Part shown: piece after piece, positions 10,133 to 19,014 of the stretch | Layout of the letters: every line of letters begins with the position of its first letter | How positions within the stretch are numbered: position 1 is the first letter of the stretch | Position numbers and translations under genes: made by a program | Notes under the pieces: generated by a model | Told to the model about the DNA's origin: nothing | Seen by the model: the letters and a program-made list of their open reading frames with translations, nothing else | The model's database searches: none | From: an uncultured Pelagibacteraceae bacterium | GTDB taxonomy: Bacteria; Pseudomonadota; Alphaproteobacteria; Pelagibacterales; Pelagibacteraceae | NCBI GenBank assembly: GCA_902550805.1 | Contig: CACDAL010000004.1 | Span: 27,177 to 91,176 of the forward strand | Reading direction: 5' to 3' | DNA length: 64,000 bases

Positions 10133-11062
10133 ATGAATAAAAAAAATGTTTTAACTGTTAAAAACTTAAATAAAATTTATTCAAAAAAAGGATCAAGTCG
10201 CATAGAAGCATTAATAAATTTAAACTTAGAGGTGAAACGGGGTGAAATATTTGGACTACTTGGACCAAATGGTGCAGGCAAAAGTACTTTTATAAATATT
10301 CTTGGAGGGACGGTAATAAAAACAAATGGAGAAGTGAATGTTTGGGGTTTTAATTTAGACAAAAATCCAAGACAAGTAAGAGCTTCGATAGGAATAGTTC
10401 CTCAAGAAGTAAATATAGACCCGTTTTTTAGTCCAAAAAATTTATTAGAATTGCAAGCAGGTTTATATGGAATAAAAAAAAAAGATAGAATTACGAATTC
10501 GATATTAAATTTAGTATCTCTAGAAAAACAAGCTAATAGTTATTCAAGAAGCTTATCTGGAGGTATGAAAAGAAGATTATTAATAGCTAAAGCAATGGTA
10601 CATCAGCCACCAATAATAATTTTGGACGAACCTACGGCGGGAGTTGATGTAGATTTAAGACAAACATTATGGGAAAATGTTAGATCTCTTAATAATCAAG
10701 GAGTAACAGTTATACTTACTACCCATTATTTAGAAGAAGCAGAAAAAATGTGTGATCGCATTGGAATATTAAATAATGGTCAATTAGTAGCCCTGGATAC
10801 AACAAAAAATTTACTAGGTAGGATAAAAAGAAAAATAGTTAATTTTTCTACAGATAAAAAAGTAAATATGAATAACGATAGCCTAGAATCTTTAAAAATT
10901 ATATCAAATGAAGAAAATTTATTTAGTATTTCTTATGAAAAAAATAAAATTAATATTGATACAGTTATTTCTACCTTAAAAGAACAAAATATAAAAATAT
11001 ATGATATTTCAACAGATGATGGGGATTTGGAAGATGTTTTTTTGAGGCTAACAAAAAACTAG
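10133..11062 (+). CDS. ABC transporter ATP-binding protein (CcmA/DrrA type)
   Basis: Walker A LLGPNGAGKSTF, signature LSGGMKRRLLIAKAM, Walker B IIILDEPTAGVD. Confidence 0.92.
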   Translation: MNKKNVLTVKNLNKIYSKKGSSRIEALINLNLEVKRGEIFGLLGPNGAGKSTFINILGGTVIKTNGEVNVWGFNLDKNPRQVRASIGIVPQEVNIDPFFSPKNLLELQAGLYGIKKKDRITNSILNLVSLEKQANSYSRSLSGGMKRRLLIAKAMVHQPPIIILDEPTAGVDVDLRQTLWENVRSLNNQGVTVILTTHYLEEAEKMCDRIGILNNGQLVALDTTKNLLGRIKRKIVNFSTDKKVNMNNDSLESLKIISNEENLFSISYEKNKINIDTVISTLKEQNIKIYDISTDDGDLEDVFLRLTKN

Positions 11063-11096
11063 ATTAATAAAAAAAAAAATAGTAGACTGGAATAAA

Positions 11097-11648
11097 ATGG
11101 AACTTGTAAAAACAATATCTAATAATAAACTAATTAAATCGATTTTAGTTGTATTTATTGGTTCAATTTTATTAACAATATCTGCTAAAATAAAAATTCC
11201 TTTCTACCCGGTTCCGATGACAATGCAAACTTTTGTTGTATTATTTTTAGGAATCGCGTTTGGATATAAAATTGGAGTAGCTAGTGTATTGCTTTATCTT
11301 ATTGAAGGAATTGCAGGACTGCCTGTATTTTCCAACTCTCCGGAAAAAGGTATAGGAATTGTATATTTTGTAGGGCCAACTATGGGTTACTTAATTGGTT
11401 TTGTTTTTTCATCTTTTCTTGCAGGCTACTTTAAATATAATTCAAATTATTTTGTTAATTTTATAAAAATATTATTTTCTACTTCAATAATTTATATTTT
11501 TGGAGTGTTATGGCTTGGAAATTTAATCGGCTGGGATAAACCAGTATTACAATTGGGTGTTTTTCCATTCTTGCTTGCAGAGATATTTAAAATGTTGCTT
11601 CTAGTTTTATTAATTAAAAAAATAATTAATTTTAGAAATTTTATTTAG
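11097..11648 (+). CDS. bioY: BioY-family biotin transporter
   Basis: KIPFYPVPMTMQTFVVLFLG, EGIAGLPVF, GPTMGYLIGF motifs. Confidence 0.92.
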   Translation: MELVKTISNNKLIKSILVVFIGSILLTISAKIKIPFYPVPMTMQTFVVLFLGIAFGYKIGVASVLLYLIEGIAGLPVFSNSPEKGIGIVYFVGPTMGYLIGFVFSSFLAGYFKYNSNYFVNFIKILFSTSIIYIFGVLWLGNLIGWDKPVLQLGVFPFLLAEIFKMLLLVLLIKKIINFRNFI

Positions 11649-12204
11649 GAGATCTTTTTGATAAGATTCTTTGCAAAGTTCTTCTGTGCATTTTCAATCG
11701 TCTAGCAGTCTCAGATACATTTCTATTACATAATTCAAAAACTCTATGAATATGTTCCCATTTAACTCTATCTGCTGACATTGGATTTTCAGGTGGTGCT
11801 GCTTTTTTATTAGGATCTGCTAATAATGCTTTTTCAACATCGTCTGCATCTGCTGGTTTGGAAAGATAATCAATTGCACCTTCTTTTATTGCTAATACAG
11901 CCGTTGGAATATTTCCATACCCCGTTAACATTACTACCCTGCTGTTAGAATTATTTTTTTGAATTTCTTTTACAACCTCCAAACCATTTCCATCGTTTAA
12001 TCTCAAATCTACAACAGCAAAGGCAGGTTTTTTAGATTTTACTGAATCGATTCCAATTTTTACACCCTCAGCTTGTGAAACTAAAAAGCCTTTTTTCTCC
12101 ATAGCCCTAGCTAATCTTTCCCTAAATGGGTTATCATCATCTACTATAAGTAGCGATTTATCTTCAAATTCACTTATTTTATTAATTTTTTCTATTTCAG
12201 GCAT
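11641..12204 (-). CDS. regA: Response regulator RegA/PrrA/ActR-like
   Basis: Receiver LLIVDDDNPFRERLARAMEKKGF and Fis-type HTH RVFELCNRNVSETARRLKMHRRTLQRILSKRSP. Confidence 0.9.
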   Translation of the reverse strand: MPEIEKINKISEFEDKSLLIVDDDNPFRERLARAMEKKGFLVSQAEGVKIGIDSVKSKKPAFAVVDLRLNDGNGLEVVKEIQKNNSNSRVVMLTGYGNIPTAVLAIKEGAIDYLSKPADADDVEKALLADPNKKAAPPENPMSADRVKWEHIHRVFELCNRNVSETARRLKMHRRTLQRILSKRSPK

Positions 12205-12298
12205 AAACGTTATATGGAAGTAATTTTATTAATTTCAATGGAATTATTTACTTTACTTTAAGCCACTTATCCCCTAAATGCTGAATTTATATTAAATT

Positions 12299-12325
12299 TG
12301 CACACTTAATGTGCAGTTTTTTTTT
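12299..12325 (+). promoter_or_regulatory. Hairpin plus T9 in the leader of the ODC gene (putative attenuator, 5' stabiliser or operator)
   Basis: Direct read: TGCACA-CTTAA-TGTGCA then G and nine T, 25 bp upstream of the ODC ATG at 12351, in a divergent intergenic region. Confidence 0.55.
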
Positions 12326-12350
12326 GTTAAATTTTTTTTGAGGGAACAAA

Positions 12351-13529
12351 ATGCAAAAATTTAAGTCAGTTGATGATCTGGTTAATCAACTGAAACCAAC
12401 AGAACCTGTATATTGTATTAGAATAAATTCGATACAAGTAGCTTCAAAATTTTTTCAAAAGAAATTTCCCGGAAAGGTTCTTTATGCAGTAAAAACTAAT
12501 CCTCATCCTATAGTTTTAAAAACAATTGTCGAAAGTGGAATTAATAACTTTGATGTAGCTTCAATAAAAGAAATAGAAGTAATTAAAAATATCAACCCTA
12601 ATGTAAAATGTTCTTTTATGCACACTGTAAAAAGCAGAGAATGCATTAAGGCAGCATATTTCAAACATGGAATAAAAACATTTTCTTTAGATACTAAAGA
12701 TGAGTTAATCAAAATCATAGAAAGTACAAACCAAGCAAAAGACTTGGAATTATTTGTTAGAATTTCAGTTTCAAATGAACATGCTGAAATAGACTTATCA
12801 AAAAAGTTTGGAGCAATAAGCTCTGAAGCTGCTGGATTGTTAAGACTTGCAAAACAATATTCTAAAAAAATAGGGTTAAGTTTCCATGTTGGCTCTCAAT
12901 GTATGCATCCGATATCCTATTCTAAAGGTATTTTGGAAATTGGAAATATTATTAAAAGAACTAAAATTGTTCCAGATATAATTAATATTGGCGGTGGATT
13001 TCCAACAATTTATCCTGATTTAGTTCCGCAGTCATTACAAAATTATTTTGAAGAAATAAAAAAATCATTAAAAAATTTAAAAATTGAAAAAATGCCAGAA
13101 GTGATTTGCGAACCTGGCAGAGCAATTGTTGCTGAAAGCGGTTCAACAATTGTTAGGGTCAATTTAAGAAAAAAACAAAAATTATATATTAATGATGGTA
13201 CATACGGAACTCTTTTTGATGCTGGTGTTCCAAACATTGTATATCCTTCAAGACTAATTGCCAATGGAAGAGTTGTTTCAAAAAAATTTACTTCATTTGA
13301 TTTTTATGGACCCACATGTGATAGTATGGACTATATGAAAGGTCCTTTTATATTGCCAAACAATATTAAAGAAAACGACTATATTGAATTAGGACAACTG
13401 GGAGCTTATGGTTTGACATTTAGAACTCACTTTAATGGATTTTATTCAAACAATATTTGTAAAGTAGAGTGTGAGCCAATAATGACAATGTATGACAAAG
13501 AGACTAAAAATGAGTTTCTTGTTGCTTAA
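12351..13529 (+). CDS. Ornithine decarboxylase (PLP fold III)
   Basis: VLYAVKTNPHPIVLK, FHVGSQ, NIGGGFP, CEPGRAIVAESGS, FYGPTCDSMD motifs of eukaryotic-type ODC / fold III decarboxylases. Confidence 0.88.
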   Translation: MQKFKSVDDLVNQLKPTEPVYCIRINSIQVASKFFQKKFPGKVLYAVKTNPHPIVLKTIVESGINNFDVASIKEIEVIKNINPNVKCSFMHTVKSRECIKAAYFKHGIKTFSLDTKDELIKIIESTNQAKDLELFVRISVSNEHAEIDLSKKFGAISSEAAGLLRLAKQYSKKIGLSFHVGSQCMHPISYSKGILEIGNIIKRTKIVPDIINIGGGFPTIYPDLVPQSLQNYFEEIKKSLKNLKIEKMPEVICEPGRAIVAESGSTIVRVNLRKKQKLYINDGTYGTLFDAGVPNIVYPSRLIANGRVVSKKFTSFDFYGPTCDSMDYMKGPFILPNNIKENDYIELGQLGAYGLTFRTHFNGFYSNNICKVECEPIMTMYDKETKNEFLVA

Positions 13530-14572
13530 TGTCAGATAATAAAAACTTAACTCATAACAGAAAAAAAGACCTTTTAAGCAAAGAAGTAAAACACATAGAT
13601 ATTACTTCTTTTGATGCAAGAAAAATAATTTCTTCGATGGAAAAAATGTCTTTTGTTTCAAGAGAAACTGCTAATGCAGCAAATATTTTCAATGAAATGC
13701 TCAAAGATAATAACTGTACTATTTTTTTAACTTTAGCTGGATCTACATCTGCCGCTGGATGCATGCATGTATATAGAGATATGATTAAATACAATATGGT
13801 TGATGCTATTGTGGCTACCGGAGCTTCTATAATTGATATGGACTTTTTTGAAGCTTTGGGATTCAAACATTATCAAGGTTCTCAATTCCAAAATGACACC
13901 GAGTTAAGAGAAAACTATATAGATAGGATATATGATACTTACATCGATGAGAATGAATTGCAAATGTGTGATAAAACAATTGGTGAAATTGCAGATAATT
14001 TAGAACCAAAAAGCTATACATCTAGAGAATTTATTAATGAAATAGGAAAATATTTAAAATCAAATTCCAAAAAAAAAGAATCTTTAATTGAAATGGCATA
14101 TGATAACAACGTGCCTATATTCTGTCCGGCTTTTACAGACTCTAGTGCAGGTTTTGGTTTGGTAATGCACCAAGAAAGAAACCCAAAAAAACACATTACT
14201 ATAGACTCTATAAGAGAATTCCGTGAATTAACTGAAATAAAAATAAAATCTAAAGGGTCTGGATTGTTTATGATTGGTGGAGGCGTTCCAAAAAATTTTA
14301 TTCAGGATACAGTAATCTGTGCAGAACTTTTAGGTGAAGAAGTTGATATGCACAAATATGCAGTACAGATAACAGTTGCTGATTCAAGAGATGGAGCCTG
14401 CAGTAGTTCAACTTTAAAAGAAGCAAGTTCTTGGGGAAAAGTAGATGTTACAAAAGAACAAATGGTTTTTGCTGAAGCTACTAGCGTTTTACCATTAATA
14501 GTTAGTGATGCTTATCATAGAGGTGAATGGAAGAATAGAGATAGAAAAAATTTCAATAACATATTCGGTTAA
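13529..14572 (+). CDS. Deoxyhypusine synthase family protein (possible homospermidine synthase or other aminobutyl/aminopropyl transferase)
   Basis: TLAGSTSAAG, VATGASIIDMD, FCPAFTDSSAGF, EASSWGKVDV...FAEATSVLPLIVSDAY; the SWGK lysine corresponds to the deoxyhypusine synthase catalytic lysine context. Confidence 0.9.
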   Translation: MSDNKNLTHNRKKDLLSKEVKHIDITSFDARKIISSMEKMSFVSRETANAANIFNEMLKDNNCTIFLTLAGSTSAAGCMHVYRDMIKYNMVDAIVATGASIIDMDFFEALGFKHYQGSQFQNDTELRENYIDRIYDTYIDENELQMCDKTIGEIADNLEPKSYTSREFINEIGKYLKSNSKKKESLIEMAYDNNVPIFCPAFTDSSAGFGLVMHQERNPKKHITIDSIREFRELTEIKIKSKGSGLFMIGGGVPKNFIQDTVICAELLGEEVDMHKYAVQITVADSRDGACSSSTLKEASSWGKVDVTKEQMVFAEATSVLPLIVSDAYHRGEWKNRDRKNFNNIFG

Positions 14573-14575
14573 AAA

Positions 14576-15451
14576 TTGAACTACTTGTCTAACAAATTGG
14601 GTTTTCTCGGAATTGATAATAAATTCAATTTTAAAGAAAAAGTTGTTGTTGTCCCTTTTGGTTTGGAAAAAACAGTTAGTTATGGTGGAGGCACGAAGAA
14701 TGGACCTAAAGAAATTATTAAAGCTTCACATCAAGTAGAGCTTTATGATGAGGAGCTTAATTGTGAGCCTTATAAAAAAATTGGAATCAAAACTTTAAAA
14801 TCGTTTAAAATAGATAGAAATATAAAAAAAGCTTTAAATCAAATTTCAAAAATTAATGAAGAAATATTAAAAAAAAAAAATTTTCCCTTAACTCTTGGAG
14901 GCGAACACTCAATAACACCCGGTTGTATAGCTCCATTTGCTAAAAGGTATAAAAATTTATGTCTATTACACTTTGATGCGCATGCCGATCTAAGAGAAAG
15001 CTATAATGGAGAAAAATTTTCACATGCATCAGCAATTAGAAGATGTTTAGATTATAAAAATGTATCTGTCATATCCTTTGGAATTAGAAATATTTCTAAA
15101 AATGAAATAACTTATTTAAAAAAAAACTCTTCAAGAATAAATATTTTTTGGGCAAAAGATAAAAATAAATGGAATTTAAATAAATTCAAAAAAATGATTA
15201 AGAATAAAAGTGTTTACTTAACATTTGACGTTGATGGACTAGATTCAAGTATTATGCCAGCCACAGGTACTCCAGAACCTGGAGGACTTCTTTGGGATGA
15301 AACTTTAGGAATAATTAAGATAGCGGCAAAAAATTCAAATATAGTAGGAGCTGATATTAATGAATTATCACCAATAAAAGGATTTAACTCTTACAATTTT
15401 TTAGTTGCAAAATTAGCATATAAAATTTTAACTTATAAATTTTTATACTAA
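14576..15451 (+). CDS. speB: Agmatinase/ureohydrolase family protein
   Basis: LTLGGEHSITPG, LHFDAHADLRESYNG...SHASAIRR, TFDVDGLDSSIMPATGTPEPGG metal-binding motifs; TTG start. Confidence 0.88.
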   Translation: MNYLSNKLGFLGIDNKFNFKEKVVVVPFGLEKTVSYGGGTKNGPKEIIKASHQVELYDEELNCEPYKKIGIKTLKSFKIDRNIKKALNQISKINEEILKKKNFPLTLGGEHSITPGCIAPFAKRYKNLCLLHFDAHADLRESYNGEKFSHASAIRRCLDYKNVSVISFGIRNISKNEITYLKKNSSRINIFWAKDKNKWNLNKFKKMIKNKSVYLTFDVDGLDSSIMPATGTPEPGGLLWDETLGIIKIAAKNSNIVGADINELSPIKGFNSYNFLVAKLAYKILTYKFLY

Positions 15452-15453
15452 TC

Positions 15454-16002
15454 TTAAACTGCTTTTAAAACTCTTAAAAATAATCTAAATGGAATCAGCA
15501 TTAATAATGCTACCAATATTTTTACCAATAAATCACCGAAGGATAGTGTAACCCATGGCATATTTGTTCCATAAAAGGATATTGAAAAAAATAAAAATGT
15601 GTCAACTATTGAACCAAAACATGAAGAAGTTAAAGGGGCAATAAACCATTTTTTTCTTCTAAGTTGATCAAATATTTGAATATCTAATAATTGAGCAACT
15701 ATGAAAGCTGTTCCTGAACCTATTGCAATTCTTAATGAAATTAAATCTGAAAAATTTGTTGAAAATAAAAGGGTAGACGAGATACCAATTACAAAACCAA
15801 TATATACAATTTTTCTTGCAATTATTTTTCCATAAACTCTGTTTGCTAAATCGGTTATCAAGAATGCTATGGGATAGCTAAATGCGCCATAAGTTAATAT
15901 CTTATTTAGCCCATAATGATTAATAGGAAATTGAACTAAAAAATTTGACAACAGAACAACCACTCCCATCATAAATGAGAGTGTTAAAAAAAATCTACTC
16001 AT
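15454..16002 (-). CDS. VUT family / queuosine precursor transporter (YhhQ-like)
   Basis: PIAFLITDLANRVYGKIIARKIVYIGF and several hydrophobic segments typical of the family. Confidence 0.82.
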   Translation of the reverse strand: MSRFFLTLSFMMGVVVLLSNFLVQFPINHYGLNKILTYGAFSYPIAFLITDLANRVYGKIIARKIVYIGFVIGISSTLLFSTNFSDLISLRIAIGSGTAFIVAQLLDIQIFDQLRRKKWFIAPLTSSCFGSIVDTFLFFSISFYGTNMPWVTLSFGDLLVKILVALLMLIPFRLFLRVLKAV

Positions 16003-16283
16003 TAAGCTGATTTGCTAATTAATGATTTTTTAAGTTTTTTTAACCTTGAGGACAAATCTCTAGATTTTACAGATTTAAGAAATTCATCAAAACTACCTTT
16101 TTTATCTACAGATCTAACTCCTGCGTTCGATACTGTAAGTTTTAAACTTTTTTTTAAAATTTCACTTTTAAATTTTACTTTTTTAAGATTTGGCAAAAAT
16201 CTTCTTTTTGTTTTATTATTAGCATGACTAACATTGTGACCTTTAAGAGGTATTTTTCCAGTAAGTTCGCATTTCTTTGACAT
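16002..16283 (-). CDS. rpmB: 50S ribosomal protein L28
   Basis: [33 protein letters not shown]; start moved from 16340 to Met at 16283. Confidence 0.95.
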   Translation of the reverse strand: MSKKCELTGKIPLKGHNVSHANNKTKRRFLPNLKKVKFKSEILKKSLKLTVSNAGVRSVDKKGSFDEFLKSVKSRDLSSRLKKLKKSLISKSA

Positions 16284-16326
16284 AAAATATGTGACTATAT
16301 AAGATTTATGACCCAGCCCGTCAAGG

Positions 16327-17367
16327 TCAATTTTTTGCACCTATTGTTTCAGAAATATTTTTTATTCCTTGATTTTTTAAAATATCATTTAATTCATTGC
16401 TAATTTTTAAAGCAATATTTGGTCCTTTATAAACCATTCCTGTATATAACTGAACTAAACTAGCTCCATTTAATAATTTTTCAAAAGCACTTCTTCCTGA
16501 ATCGACACCCCCAACTCCGATTATTTTAATATTTTTTCCAAATATTTTATAAAAATTTCTAATTAGTTCATTTGATCTTGTTTCAATTGGTTTTCCTGAC
16601 AGCCCTCCTTTTTCTAATTTATTAATATTTTTTAAACTATTTCTATTTCTGTCGGTTGTGTTTGAAATGATTGCAATATCTACGGAATATTTTATTAAAA
16701 TACTAGCTAGAGTTTCAACTTTATTATTTTCTATATCTGGAGAAATTTTTAATGCTATTGGGATATTAGATTTCAATTTTTTTTTTTCTTTTTGAATTGC
16801 ATCTAATAATTCTTCTAATTCATTTTTATTGTGAAAATCTCTTAAGCTTTCAGTATTTGGGGATGAAATATTTATTGTTATATAATCACCAAGATCATAA
16901 AATTTTCTAAAACATTTTAAATAATCTTCAATTCTATTTTCTGTATCTTTATTTGGGCCAATATTTATTCCTAAAAAACCATTAGGTAAAATTTTTTTTA
17001 TTCTTAAACTAATTTCATCTGAACCAGAATTATTAAAACCTAATCTATTAATTAAAGCCTTATCTTCTTCTAGCCTAAAAACTCTGGGCTTTGGATTGCC
17101 GTATTGTGCTTTTGGAGTAACTGTTCCAACTTCAACAAAACCAAATCCTAAATTAAATAAAGAATTATAGACTTCTGCATTTTTATCAAATCCAGCAGCT
17201 ACACCTATTGGAGTTATAATATTTTTACCAAATAATTTAGTGCCTAATAAAGATGTTTCTTTAATTCTATTTGATGGAAATAAATTTAATTTTAATGTTT
17301 TGATCGCTATTGAATGAGCTACTTCTGGACTAAATTTAAATATTAAAGGTCTTAATTTTTTAAACAT
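16327..17367 (-). CDS. pyrD: Dihydroorotate dehydrogenase (quinone, class 2)
   Basis: [54 protein letters not shown] motifs. Confidence 0.95.
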   Translation of the reverse strand: MFKKLRPLIFKFSPEVAHSIAIKTLKLNLFPSNRIKETSLLGTKLFGKNIITPIGVAAGFDKNAEVYNSLFNLGFGFVEVGTVTPKAQYGNPKPRVFRLEEDKALINRLGFNNSGSDEISLRIKKILPNGFLGINIGPNKDTENRIEDYLKCFRKFYDLGDYITINISSPNTESLRDFHNKNELEELLDAIQKEKKKLKSNIPIALKISPDIENNKVETLASILIKYSVDIAIISNTTDRNRNSLKNINKLEKGGLSGKPIETRSNELIRNFYKIFGKNIKIIGVGGVDSGRSAFEKLLNGASLVQLYTGMVYKGPNIALKISNELNDILKNQGIKNISETIGAKN

Positions 17368-18928
17368 TGTTTAATTTATCTTTTATAAGTTTTTTTGTTT
17401 CATTAACTCCAAAAAAGCTTATAAAAAAACCCATTCTTGGGCCATTTTCATCTCCAAATACAACTTCATAGATTAATTTAAACCAATCTCTTAAGTTTTC
17501 TTTATACCCGTTTTCTTTTCCAACACTGTAAATATTTGTTTGAATATCCTCTGGCTGCATACCATCATCACAATTATCTAGAGCTTTAATTAATGCCTCT
17601 AAAGCATTTTTTTCAACTTTATTTGGTTTCTTATATATTTTTTTAGATTTTATTACGTCATTAAAATATTTAATTGCATAATTAATTAACTTATCAAATA
17701 TAGGATAATCTTTTTCTGAAATATCTTTTTTATATTTTTTTACAAATTTCCATAACAGTTCCTTGGATTCAGCATTACTTGCTTCAACAAGATTCAAAAG
17801 CATAGAAAAAGGCATAACTGAATTTTCAGTTGGCATTTTTCCATTATGAACGTGCCAGACAGGATTTAATAGCAATTGTAATTCATTTTGGCTTTTTCCT
17901 TTTTCAATAAAATCAAGATATTCATCAACGGCCTTTGGAACTATTTCTTTATAAAGTTTTTTTGCACGTTTTGGATTTTGATACATAAAAAGCGACAAAC
18001 TTTCAGGTGAAGCATATTCTAACCATTCGTCAATTGTTATTCCATTTCCTTTTGACTTAGATATTTTTTCACCTTTTTCGTCTAAAAAGAGTTCGTAAGC
18101 AAAACCTGAAGGATTTGATTTTCCTAATAATTTTATTATCTTGGTTGATAAGATTGCACTTTCAATTAAATCTTTGCCATACATTTCAAAATCAACATCA
18201 AGCGCATACCACCTCATAGCCCAATCAACCTTCCATTGTAATTTACAATTTCCGTCTAGTATACTTTTCTCTAATTTGTTCCCTTTATTATCAAAAATAA
18301 TTTTAGAATTTTTTTCATCTATATCCAAAATAGGTATTTCTAAAACAGTTCCTGTATCTGGACAAATTGGAAGGAAAGGAGAATATGTTTTTTGCCTTTC
18401 TTTTCCAAGTGTTGGCATAATTATATCCATTATTCCTTGATAATTTTTTAATATAAGTTTTAAAGTAGAATTAAAATGTCCAGATCGATAGAGCTCAGTT
18501 GAACTTTTAAATGTATATTTAAAGTTAAATTTATTTAAAAAATTTTTTAACATTTCATTATTATGTTCGCCAAAACTTTTATATTTTTCAAATGGATCTG
18601 GAATTTGAGTTAAAGGCTTGTGTAAATTATTTTGTAGTTTTTCTTGATTTGGAATATTTCCAGGAACTTTTCTTAATCCATCCATATCATCAGAAAATGT
18701 TATAATTTCTTTCGGTAGATCGGTGAGTTGATTAAGAGCATTTACAATCATAGATGTTCTGGCAACTTCACCAAATGTTCCTATATGAGGTAAACCGCTA
18801 GGGCCATATCCTGTTTGAAGAATTATTTTTCCCTTAGCGTCAATATTTTCTTTTCTCTCTCTGAGAACTTTTTGAGCCTCTACAAATGGCCAAGCATTTG
18901 TTTTTTCTATGTTAGCTTTATCTATCAC
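17360..18928 (-). CDS. lysS: Lysyl-tRNA synthetase, class I
   Basis: GYGPSGLPHIGTFGEVART, KISKSKGNG; class I LysRS layout. Confidence 0.93.
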   Translation of the reverse strand: MIDKANIEKTNAWPFVEAQKVLRERKENIDAKGKIILQTGYGPSGLPHIGTFGEVARTSMIVNALNQLTDLPKEIITFSDDMDGLRKVPGNIPNQEKLQNNLHKPLTQIPDPFEKYKSFGEHNNEMLKNFLNKFNFKYTFKSSTELYRSGHFNSTLKLILKNYQGIMDIIMPTLGKERQKTYSPFLPICPDTGTVLEIPILDIDEKNSKIIFDNKGNKLEKSILDGNCKLQWKVDWAMRWYALDVDFEMYGKDLIESAILSTKIIKLLGKSNPSGFAYELFLDEKGEKISKSKGNGITIDEWLEYASPESLSLFMYQNPKRAKKLYKEIVPKAVDEYLDFIEKGKSQNELQLLLNPVWHVHNGKMPTENSVMPFSMLLNLVEASNAESKELLWKFVKKYKKDISEKDYPIFDKLINYAIKYFNDVIKSKKIYKKPNKVEKNALEALIKALDNCDDGMQPEDIQTNIYSVGKENGYKENLRDWFKLIYEVVFGDENGPRMGFFISFFGVNETKKLIKDKLNNV

Positions 18929-19014
18929 GACAATGTAAATAACTTATAAAATAACGTTTTTAATAATTCTTATAGAGTTGAAATTTATTTACCATAAAAT
19001 AATATTTAATCAAA

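Noticed and set aside
17360-18928. Class I lysyl-tRNA synthetase as an archaeal horizontal-transfer novelty
   Set aside because: Class I LysRS is well known in alphaproteobacteria, so not unusual here.
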